Source: Archangium lipolyticum
Lineage (GTDB): Bacteria > Myxococcota > Myxococcia > Myxococcales > Myxococcaceae
Length of the DNA: 64,000 nucleotides
Direction: 5' to 3'
Assembly: GCF_024623785.1 (NCBI RefSeq)
Contig: NZ_JANKBZ010000006.1
Coordinates: 310,001-374,000 of the forward strand
Below are positions 18,981-29,670 of the stretch, in pieces. A model generated the notes under the pieces. It ran no database searches, had not been told where the DNA came from, and worked only from the letters and a program-made list of their open reading frames with translations. Numbering within the stretch: position 1 is the first letter of the stretch; the number at the start of each line of letters is the position of its first letter. Position numbers and translations under genes: made by a program.

Positions 18981-20156
18981 TCACCGCCCCGAGCCGAGCG
19001 CCGCCAGCGCGGCCGCCATCACCTGCTTGAGCGGCACTCCAGCCGCCTCGGCCAGCTTGCGGCAGTCCTCGAACTCGGGGTGGGCGTTGAGCACCTCGCC
19101 GTTGCGCAGGCCGCGCTTCACGCGCACCTGGCCCCACGGCGTCTCCACCTCCACCCAATCCCGCTCCAGCGCCCTCCGCTCCACCGGGTAGGAGCGCACC
19201 CCGAGTGTGGTGGACTCGCGCATCAGCGTGTCCACGACCGTCTCCTTCGCGCCCCCGTCCACCAGCACGCTCAGCACGTGCCCCGGCCGCGCCTTCTTCA
19301 TCGTCGCGGGCACCACCCAGGCGTCCAGCGCTCCCTTGCCCAGCAGGTGCTCGAGGAGATAGCCGAGCAGCTGCGGCGTGCTGTCGTCCAGGTTCGCCTC
19401 CAGCACCCAGAGTCCCTCGGTCCGCGCCTCGGCCCGCCCCATGGACGCGCGCAGCACGTTGGGCCGGTCCCGGAAGTCCTTCGTCCCCACGCCGTAGCCG
19501 ATGCGCTCCACGATGAAGTCCGTCGGCAGCGGCTGGCCGATCCGCGCCAGCACCTTCAGCAGCGCCGCGCCCGTGGGCGTCGTCAGCTCGCCCACGCCCT
19601 CGAAGCGCACCGGCACGTCCTTGAGTAGCTCCAGCGTGGCCGGCACGGGGATGGGCATGTTTCCGTGCGCCACCCGGATGGTGCCGCTCCCCAGCGGCGG
19701 AGGCGCCGCGTACACCTCCGGGTCTCCCAACAGGTCCAGCACCACCGCCGCACCGCAGATGTCCACGATGGAATCCACCGCCCCCACCTCGTGGAAGTGG
19801 ATGGCGTCGATGGACACCCCGTGCACCTTCGCCTCCGCTTCCCCGATGGCGCGGAACACCGCGAGGGCCCGCTCCTTCGCCTTGGGAGAGAGGGTGGGTG
19901 CCGCCTCGATGAGCTGGCGGATGTCCGAGTACGCCCGGTGCGGGTGGGCCTCGCGCTCGTCCAGCACCACGTCCAGGTGCGTGCCGCTGATGGCGTGCCG
20001 CACCGCCCGGCTCACCGACAGCTTCCAGCCCGGCACCTTCAGCCCGCTCAGCGCCTGCGCGATGGCCTCCGGCGTCACGCCCAGGTCCACGCCCGCCGCC
20101 AGGAACATGTCCCCGGCGATGCCGCCCACCGGCTCCAGGTAGAGAATCTTGCGCAC
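18981..20156 (-). CDS. larC: Nickel-pincer cofactor biosynthesis protein LarC
   Basis: 391 residues from GTG 20156 (GGGAGAACCAACC upstream). LarC/DUF111 marks: LYLEPVGGIAGDMFLAA at the N-terminus, IHFHEVGAVDSIVDI, and EANLDDSTPQLLGYLLE in the C-terminal half. LarC inserts nickel into the pyridinium-dithio mononucleotide made by LarB and LarE, finishing the lactate racemase (LarA) cofactor. The coding frame is continuous, unlike the programmed-frameshift LarC of Lactobacillus. It lies 70 bp after larB, with a REP-like element between. larE and larA are not in the window. Confidence 0.92.
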   Translation of the reverse strand: MRKILYLEPVGGIAGDMFLAAGVDLGVTPEAIAQALSGLKVPGWKLSVSRAVRHAISGTHLDVVLDEREAHPHRAYSDIRQLIEAAPTLSPKAKERALAVFRAIGEAEAKVHGVSIDAIHFHEVGAVDSIVDICGAAVVLDLLGDPEVYAAPPPLGSGTIRVAHGNMPIPVPATLELLKDVPVRFEGVGELTTPTGAALLKVLARIGQPLPTDFIVERIGYGVGTKDFRDRPNVLRASMGRAEARTEGLWVLEANLDDSTPQLLGYLLEHLLGKGALDAWVVPATMKKARPGHVLSVLVDGGAKETVVDTLMRESTTLGVRSYPVERRALERDWVEVETPWGQVRVKRGLRNGEVLNAHPEFEDCRKLAEAAGVPLKQVMAAALAALGSGR

Positions 20157-20182
20157 GGTTGGTTCTCCCACGGGGACGGATA

Positions 20183-20216
20183 CCCTCACCCCGTCCCTCT
20201 CCCGGAGGGAGAGGGG
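20183..20216 (+). repeat. REP-like palindromic element, copy 2
   Basis: CCCTCACCCCGTCCCTCTCC followed by CGGAGGGAGAGGGG, a hairpin-forming copy in the larB-larC gap. It is transcribed through in the minus operon. Confidence 0.75.
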
Positions 20217-20226
20217 TTGTAGTGGC

Positions 20227-20979
20227 TCAGCGCCGGCCCTTGGTCCGCGAGATGAGTGCCGCGTAGAAGCCACCGCCGAAGCCGTTGTCGATGTTCATCG
20301 TGGCCACGTTGGACGCGCACGAGTTGATCATCGCCAGCAGCGCGGACACGCCTCCGAAGTTGGCCCCATACCCCACCGACGTCGGCACCGCCACCACCGG
20401 GATGCCCACCAGCCCGCCCAACGCGCTCGCCAGCGCCCCCTCCATTCCCGCCACCACCACCGCCGCGTGCGCGTCTTGAATCTCCTCGCGCCTGCGCAGC
20501 AACCGATGGATGCCCGCCACGCCCACGTCGTACACGCGCTTCACCGTGGCCCCCATGGCCTCCGCCGTGACGGCTGCCTCTTCCGCCACGGGGATGTCAC
20601 TGGTGCCCGCCGTCACCACCGCCACCGTGCCCGCCTTCGGCTTGCCCTGCCTCAGATGGAAGATGCGCGCCACGTCGTGGTACTGGCCCTTGGGGAAGGC
20701 CGCCAGCAACGCCTCGGCCTTCTCCGGCTGCAACCGCGTCACCAGCACCGTCTGCTTGCGCTCCACCAGCTTGCCCACGATGCCCAGCACCTGCTCCGCT
20801 GTCTTCGGCTCACCCAGGACCACCTCCGGGAAGCCGAAGCGCAGGCTGCGGTGGGTGTCCAGGGTGGCATAGCCAAGCTCGGCGAAGGGCAGGTCCTTGA
20901 GCCGTCCCACGGCATCATCCACGGAGACCTTGCCGCCCTTCACCTGCTCGAGCAGTCGGGTGAGCGTCTTCTCGTCCAT
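20227..20979 (-). CDS. larB: Nickel-pincer cofactor carboxylase/hydrolase LarB
   Basis: 250 residues. The C-terminal half is PurE-like as in LarB: VAVVTAGTSDIPVAEEA, RVYDVGVAGIHRLL, VVVAGMEGALASALGGLV and VAVPTSVGYGANFGG, ending with NIDNGFGGGFYAA. LarB carboxylates nicotinic acid adenine dinucleotide and hydrolyses its phosphoanhydride in the first step of nickel-pincer synthesis. It is the upstream gene of the larBC pair. ATG 20979 is preceded by GAGGAGCGTGC. Confidence 0.92.
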   Translation of the reverse strand: MDEKTLTRLLEQVKGGKVSVDDAVGRLKDLPFAELGYATLDTHRSLRFGFPEVVLGEPKTAEQVLGIVGKLVERKQTVLVTRLQPEKAEALLAAFPKGQYHDVARIFHLRQGKPKAGTVAVVTAGTSDIPVAEEAAVTAEAMGATVKRVYDVGVAGIHRLLRRREEIQDAHAAVVVAGMEGALASALGGLVGIPVVAVPTSVGYGANFGGVSALLAMINSCASNVATMNIDNGFGGGFYAALISRTKGRR

Positions 20980-21080
20980 GCACGCTCCTCTACCCCACTG
21001 CGCGGACCGGAGGAACGAGGAGCGTGCGGAACGTGCACCCGAGGACCCACCCGGCCGGTCCGCGGCTGCCTCGACCGGAA

Positions 21081-21113
21081 GGTCCCCCCTCTCGGAGGAG
21101 GGGGAACCCTCAC
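21081..21113. repeat. Diverged REP-like hairpin
   Basis: CCCCCCTCTCGG/AGGAGGGGG hairpin next to AACCCTCAC, lying between pullulanase and larB. It shares the CCCTCAC and CTCTC/GGAG parts of the REP-like family, but in another arrangement, so membership is uncertain. It could also help end the larB-side or pullulanase transcript. Confidence 0.35.
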
Positions 21114-21123
21114 GGAAGAACGA

Positions 21124-24570
<3,447 letters not shown>

Positions 24571-24899
24571 TCAACACACCTTCCTGGGTGCACGGTCCGC
24601 CCCCCTCCTGGAGACGAGCCAGCCCGCGAACCCTTCGAGTCATGAGGAAGCTCCCCCCGTCCGTCACCAAGTCACGGCCCGTGGGAGCGCGGTGGAGACT
24701 AGCAGAGCCTCGGATCCTGCACCCGTCATCCGTCCCCGTCCGCGGACGCCGTACACCCACCGGGACAGTTTCCCGGTGGGCGAAACACCCAAGCACGTGA
24801 ACCGACAGGGGGACTCGGCTGGCCCGCGAATTGCGAAGGCCGGCACGGCCAATCGCAGGCCACCCCCCAAACCGATCCATTCAAGAAAAGGACACAGCC
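24571..24899. other. Divergent intergenic region, pullulanase / Ig-repeat lipoprotein
   Basis: 329 bp with no convincing ORF. It contains the two Shine-Dalgarno sites (AGGAAGG for pullulanase, AAAAGGACACAGCC for the lipoprotein) and a perfect hairpin at 24756-24780. Divergent promoters must lie here, but no clear -35/-10 pair stands out. Confidence 0.6.
24756..24780. promoter_or_regulatory. Perfect inverted repeat, possible operator
   Basis: 10-bp arms CCCACCGGGA (24756-24765) and TCCCGGTGGG (24771-24780) around a 5-nt spacer, in the shared promoter region of two glucan genes. The ACCGGGA/TCCCGGT core recurs upstream of the barrel gene at 31893-31915. It could be a regulator site or an RNA hairpin; no T-run follows. 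Confidence 0.4.
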
Positions 24900-26834
24900 A
24901 TGAACTCCAGGCTCTGGGCAACGAGCGCCGCGCTCCTCTGCGCACTGTCCCTGCCCGCATGCATCGAACTTCCAGAAGTGGAGGAGCCAGTCCCCGAGAA
25001 CCCGACGGACCTGACCCGCCCGCTGCTCAGCGGCACGGTACCGGGCGACGCCACCACCGCCCCCGTGGACACGCGCATCGAGATCACCTTCTCCGAGCCC
25101 ATGGATCCGGCCTCGGTGACGGTGAGCGCCATGCCAGCCATGACACTGGGAATGCCGGCCTGGAACACCGAGCGGACCCAGGTCACCTTCCAGCCGGCGA
25201 CCGCCCTCTCCAACGACACCACGTACACCCTGACGGTGTCCGGCAGGGATACCGCGGGCAACACCCTGGATGGGCAGAGCACCCTCACCTTCACCGCCAC
25301 CCTGGAGCAGGTCCCCCCGGCACTCGCGTCGAGCTCGCCGGCCCACGGCGCCACCTATGTGGCGGTGAACACGCAGGTGGTGCTCACCTTTTCCGAGCCG
25401 ATGGACCCAACCCGAGTCAAGGTCGCGCTCAGCCCCGCGCACTCCAACCTGGGCACCCCGTCCTGGAGCGGTGACAAGCGGACGGTGAAGTTCACGCCGA
25501 CGCCCATCCTGAAGTACGGCACCCCGTATACGTTGAGCATCCAGGGCACGGACGAGGCGGGCAACGCACTGGCCGCCACGACGGTGGGCTTCGAGACCCA
25601 GAGCCTGCCGGACACGACGCCGCCCACGGTGGCGAGCACCGCGCCCGGCGGCAACTCGACTGACGCGGACATCAACACGAACGTGTCGCTCCACTTCTCC
25701 GAGGCGATGGACACCGAGTCCGCCACGTCCGCGTTCTCCATCCACCCCACCGTTCCCGGCATCCTGACGTGGGACCCGAGCCGGAAGCTGCTGACCTTCG
25801 ACCCGACGGCCTCACTGGCCTACAGCACCGTCTACACGGTGACCCTGGGCACGGGTGCGATGGACGCAACGGGCAACGCGCTGGCCGCGCCCTTCAGCTT
25901 CAAGTTCACCACCAGCAACGCTCCGGACCTGACACGGCCGCAGCTCACCGGATACAGCCCGAGCCACACGCAGACTGGCCTGAGCCGCTCCACGAGCATC
26001 AGCGTGTCGTTCTCCGAGCCCATGGACAAGGCCAACACCCAGGCGGCCTTCGCCATCGCGAGCCCCAGCGGTGTGGCTGGCGATTTCACCTGGAGTGCCG
26101 ATGGCAGGACGATGACCTTCACCCCCGCGTCCGGGCTCGCCTATGGCACGGACATCAACTGGAGCCTCGACGCCTCGGCCAGGGATCTCGCGGGCAACAC
26201 GCTGGGGACGGGAATCAACGCCAGCTTCAGGATCATCCGGCAGCTGACTGCGGATCTGCCAGTGGTCGCGGGCAACGACGGTTATGCCATCTTCGACATC
26301 AGCCGTAAGACCTACCGCGTCAATATCCCTTCGACAACCTACAGGCTCGGCCTGGACTTCGACTTCGAGGGAGGAACCGCCACCACCTTCTATCCCCTGG
26401 CGGACATGATCTTCCTGACGTTCGATCTGGGTCAACTTCCCGCTGACCTCTCGAGCATCAAGGATGCCTCCCTGAACGTCTATATCAGCACCTTCGACAG
26501 CGATCCTTTCACCCGGTTTGGAGACATGAACGTGTCGAGCGTGAATTACGGTGCCACACTTGAGGCAAGCGACTACACGAGCGCCATCGTCTATCACGTC
26601 ACCACATGGCATCCGACCGGCCGCGGCTGGAGTTCTGCCCCTGTCCTGGCTGCAGTCGATGGCGACTGGCGCAATCAGGGAACCCGCGGCAAGCGCACCC
26701 AGCTCAGACTGCACTTCAATGTCCCCGACAATCTCACCCCAACCTACTACAGCGGGGATGGTGCACTGCTCATTCTGGACTCCAGGAGTGGAACCAACAA
26801 GCCCTACTTGAGGGTCACCTACGAGACCCCATGA
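24900..26834 (+). CDS. Lipoprotein with four SbsA-type Ig-like repeats
   Basis: 644 residues; ATG follows AAAAGGACACAGCC. The lipobox is LPACIE. Four Big_5/SbsA-type Ig-like repeats of ~100 residues follow, each with the (I/V)xFSEPMD signature (ITFSEPMDP, LTFSEPMDP, LHFSEAMDT, VSFSEPMDK) and ending in DxxGN-type turns. From ~460 an unfamiliar ~185-residue domain begins (VVAGNDGYAIFD to YLRVTYETP) that looks like a beta-sandwich of the DNRLRE type. Its coding DNA is visibly less GC-rich than the rest of the window. It is probably a surface adhesin or carbohydrate-binding protein; its setting suggests alpha-glucan, but no catalytic motif is seen. Confidence 0.85.
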   Translation: MNSRLWATSAALLCALSLPACIELPEVEEPVPENPTDLTRPLLSGTVPGDATTAPVDTRIEITFSEPMDPASVTVSAMPAMTLGMPAWNTERTQVTFQPATALSNDTTYTLTVSGRDTAGNTLDGQSTLTFTATLEQVPPALASSSPAHGATYVAVNTQVVLTFSEPMDPTRVKVALSPAHSNLGTPSWSGDKRTVKFTPTPILKYGTPYTLSIQGTDEAGNALAATTVGFETQSLPDTTPPTVASTAPGGNSTDADINTNVSLHFSEAMDTESATSAFSIHPTVPGILTWDPSRKLLTFDPTASLAYSTVYTVTLGTGAMDATGNALAAPFSFKFTTSNAPDLTRPQLTGYSPSHTQTGLSRSTSISVSFSEPMDKANTQAAFAIASPSGVAGDFTWSADGRTMTFTPASGLAYGTDINWSLDASARDLAGNTLGTGINASFRIIRQLTADLPVVAGNDGYAIFDISRKTYRVNIPSTTYRLGLDFDFEGGTATTFYPLADMIFLTFDLGQLPADLSSIKDASLNVYISTFDSDPFTRFGDMNVSSVNYGATLEASDYTSAIVYHVTTWHPTGRGWSSAPVLAAVDGDWRNQGTRGKRTQLRLHFNVPDNLTPTYYSGDGALLILDSRSGTNKPYLRVTYETP

Positions 26835-26958
26835 ACCCAGAGATGGAGAGCCGCATGGGGCTCGCACCGAACTGATCTGAAGCACAGGGAGAGAAGCGCT
26901 GAGCCTTTACCTGCGGCGGCTGGCATGGATTTCGAGGCGCTGTTAAAGCCTTGCCCCC

Positions 26959-28629
26959 ATGCCGCGCTCCCGCTGCTTGCACCTCCTCCCCCTTCTCACC
27001 TTGACGGCCTGCATCTCGGGTCCAACCACGCCCACGGGGCAGGTTCCGCCGACTTCGACTCCGGTGGAGATTGCCCCGCCTGCGGGCACTGAGTGGTACC
27101 GGCATGCCGTCTTCTACGAGGTCTTCGTCCGCAGCTTCCAGGACTCCAACGGTGACGGCAAAGGCGACCTGCCCGGCCTCATCTCACGCCTGGACTATCT
27201 CAACGATGGCGATCCGAGCACCACCACGGATCTCGGGGTGGACGCGCTGTGGCTGATGCCCATTTTCGACTCGCCCAGCTACCACGGATATGACGTGGTG
27301 GACTACGAGCGCATCGACCCGGACTACGGCACCCAGCAGGACTTCGAGCGCTTGTGCGCCGAGGCCCACCGCCGGGGCATGCGCGTCATCCTGGACCTGG
27401 TCATCAACCACACCAGTTCCCAACACCCGTGGTTCGTGGAGTCCTCGTCCTCGAGCACCTCCTCGAAGCGGGACTGGTACCAGTGGAGGGACAACAACCC
27501 GGGTTGGAAACGGCCCTGGGACCTGTACTCCACCAGCGGCGCCACCTGGCACTCGCTCAATGGTGCCTACTACTACGGCGTCTTCTGGGGCGGCATGCCG
27601 GACCTCAATCTGAAGACCCCCGCGGTACGCGAGGAGGTCAAGCGCATCGCCTCGTTCTGGCTGGAGAAGGGCGCGGACGGCTTCCGGCTGGACGCGGCGC
27701 GCTACCTCATCGAGACCGGGCCTGGAAATGGTCAGGCCGACACGCCGGAGACCCATGCATTCTGGAAGGAGTTCGCCGCCTACGTGCGACAGGTGAAGCC
27801 GGACGCGGTGCTCGTAGGGGAGAACTGGAGTTCCACGTCCAGTATCGCCACCTACTACGGCTCTACGGAAAAGACGCCCGGTGGTGACGAGCTGCCGCTC
27901 AATTTCAACTTCCCTCTCGCCGAGCAGATGATCTCGGGCATCCCGCAGGGAAATGCCACCGTCATCGCCGCCAAGCTGGCGGAGATGGCGCGCGTCTACC
28001 CCGAGGGCGTTGCGGATGCGCCCTTCCTGACCAATCACGACAACGTGCGCATCGCCACCCAACTTGGTGGCGGTTCGGGCCGACTGGCCAATGCGGCTTC
28101 CGTGCTCCTCACCCTGCCGGGCTCGCCGTTCCTGTACTACGGCGAGGAGGTGGGACTGTCCAACGGCACCACGAACAACGATGAAGCCAAGCGCACGCCC
28201 ATGCCGTGGGATGCGAGCGCGAATGGGGGCTTCTCCACCACGACGCCCTGGTTCCCCTTCGCCCCTGGCCGAGAGAGCACCAACGTGGCCGCGCAGACGA
28301 GCACCGCCAGTTCGCTGCTCTCGCGCTACCGGAACCTCATCCATGTCCGCCGCAACACCCAGGCACTGGACCGCGGAGGACTCCTTCTCCTCTCCCCCAC
28401 CTCAGGCGCCTCGACCACGCTCGCCTTCCAGCGCATGCTGGATGATGAACGAGTACTGGTCGTGCACAATCTGTCCGATGCATCCACGATCGCCGGACCC
28501 TTCGATGTCGCGGGTGAGACGGCCGAGCCTCTCTTCACCGACTCCGGCGTGGGCTACCCCTCAAGGACGTCAGGGGCCTGGCGTGTCACCCTGCCCGCCC
28601 GGAGCACCGGCATCTGGCGCCTGCGGTAA
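26959..28629 (+). CDS. GH13 alpha-amylase-family lipoprotein
   Basis: 556 residues. The lipobox is LTACIS. The GH13 barrel begins with WYRHAVFYEVFVRSFQDSNG and GKGDLPGL. Catalytic regions are VILDLVINHTSS, GFRLDAARYL (nucleophile Asp), VLVGENW (acid Glu) and FLTNHDNVR (third Asp), so the enzyme should be active. The N-terminal asparagine/calcium-like NGDGKGD and the QPDLN-like MPDLNLKTP fit the GH13 subfamily with neopullulanase/oligo-1,6-glucosidase mixed features. It should cut maltodextrins at the cell envelope. Its 3' end overlaps the convergent lipoprotein gene by 60 bp. Confidence 0.92.
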   Translation: MPRSRCLHLLPLLTLTACISGPTTPTGQVPPTSTPVEIAPPAGTEWYRHAVFYEVFVRSFQDSNGDGKGDLPGLISRLDYLNDGDPSTTTDLGVDALWLMPIFDSPSYHGYDVVDYERIDPDYGTQQDFERLCAEAHRRGMRVILDLVINHTSSQHPWFVESSSSSTSSKRDWYQWRDNNPGWKRPWDLYSTSGATWHSLNGAYYYGVFWGGMPDLNLKTPAVREEVKRIASFWLEKGADGFRLDAARYLIETGPGNGQADTPETHAFWKEFAAYVRQVKPDAVLVGENWSSTSSIATYYGSTEKTPGGDELPLNFNFPLAEQMISGIPQGNATVIAAKLAEMARVYPEGVADAPFLTNHDNVRIATQLGGGSGRLANAASVLLTLPGSPFLYYGEEVGLSNGTTNNDEAKRTPMPWDASANGGFSTTTPWFPFAPGRESTNVAAQTSTASSLLSRYRNLIHVRRNTQALDRGGLLLLSPTSGASTTLAFQRMLDDERVLVVHNLSDASTIAGPFDVAGETAEPLFTDSGVGYPSRTSGAWRVTLPARSTGIWRLR

Positions 28630-29592
28630 CACGGACGAGGCCGGCGTCACCGCGGGCCAGGCCGGCCCCTTCGGCCCGAGCACCTCCTCCTGCCGGATTC
28701 CCTCGGGCACCATCAGGTCCACGATCGGCGACTGGTTCGGATCTCCCAGTCGCCCTCCTCCCAAGCGCTCGCGCGACACGCCCGGACCGATGCCGAGCGC
28801 CGACACGCTCTGCTCGCTCGGAGCGGTGACACTCCCGAAGGCGGAGGGCAGGTCCACCCGGCGATCGAGCGTGGCGCCCGTCACCGCCACAGCGTAGCCC
28901 CATGAGGACCGTGCCAGCCCACCGAGGAAGCTGTCCGGAACGAAGAAGGACACCGTGTTGCCGAAGACACGGATACGGGTGGGAAAGAAAACACGCTCCT
29001 CCAATTGGCGTTCCACCTGCGCATCCAGAGTCCGCACGGTCGACTCGCTCACCGCGCCCTGACGCCCGGCCTCCTCGCGCGCATCCCGCGCCCACAGAGT
29101 GCGCAGCAAGTCGCGTGACTCGTACGGGCGAGGAGAGAGGAGGATGACCTTCTCCCAGGCACTGCCCGACGCGAGCGTGAGGTTGCGGCCAGGCAAGGTG
29201 TCCGTGCGACCCGAGCCCTCTACCCGGTCCGTGTCCACGTAGATGTCCAGGTTGAAGGTGTAGAAGCCGAAGCGGGCCATGTCCGTCATCGTGGTTCCCG
29301 CAGCGTCGATGGTGCGTCCCCGCTGGGGCTTGACGATCGGGCGCGCGAAGGTGGCCTCGAAGCGCGTCCCGCCGCTCTCGGCATGGGCCGCCAGGGACAC
29401 CAGGTCCAGTGAGCCGGGCTCGAAGTCCTGGCGGAGAGGGTAGCGCAGCTCTCCATCACCGTGGTCGTCTCCGCGAGGATCCTCCAGGGAGAAGAGCAAC
29501 GCTTCGCCGCGCGAGCCGCGGGCGTGGCAGGCACCGGCCAGTACGGCCAGCAACAGGGACGGGAAGAGGTGGCGAAAAGGCGCCATGGACAT
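28570..29592 (-). CDS. Glucodextranase-C/DOMON-like lipoprotein
   Basis: 340 residues; ATG 29592 follows GAGGATTC. The lipobox is LAGACHA. The core is a glucodextranase C-terminal-type (DOMON-like) sugar-binding module: LLFSLEDPRGDDHGDG, YPLRQDFEPGSLDLVSL, ATFARPI, FNLDIYVDTDRVEGSG, TLPGRNLTLA, WEKVILLSP. The same pattern recurs in the gene at 31983-32825, so they are paralogues. It has a Pro/Gly-rich tail. It is the last gene of the minus maltodextrin series, after the barrel protein and its terminator, so it may have its own promoter. A role in binding alpha-glucan at the envelope is inferred. Confidence 0.82.
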   Translation of the reverse strand: MSMAPFRHLFPSLLLAVLAGACHARGSRGEALLFSLEDPRGDDHGDGELRYPLRQDFEPGSLDLVSLAAHAESGGTRFEATFARPIVKPQRGRTIDAAGTTMTDMARFGFYTFNLDIYVDTDRVEGSGRTDTLPGRNLTLASGSAWEKVILLSPRPYESRDLLRTLWARDAREEAGRQGAVSESTVRTLDAQVERQLEERVFFPTRIRVFGNTVSFFVPDSFLGGLARSSWGYAVAVTGATLDRRVDLPSAFGSVTAPSEQSVSALGIGPGVSRERLGGGRLGDPNQSPIVDLMVPEGIRQEEVLGPKGPAWPAVTPASSVLPQAPDAGAPGGQGDTPGP

Positions 29593-29606
29593 GAATCCTC
29601 GGGTGC

Positions 29607-29653
29607 GGAAAAGCGAGGGGCCCGGCAGGCGTCTCCGCGCACCGGGCCCCTCG
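29607..29653 (-). terminator. Rho-independent terminator of the outer-membrane barrel gene
   Basis: A perfect 12-bp stem CGAGGGGCCCGG (29614-29625) with CCGGGCCCCTCG (29642-29653), loop 16 nt. On the minus strand it is followed by CTTTTCC. It lies 18 bp after the stop of the barrel gene. Confidence 0.8.
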
Positions 29654-29670
29654 AACGACAGGAAGGAAGA

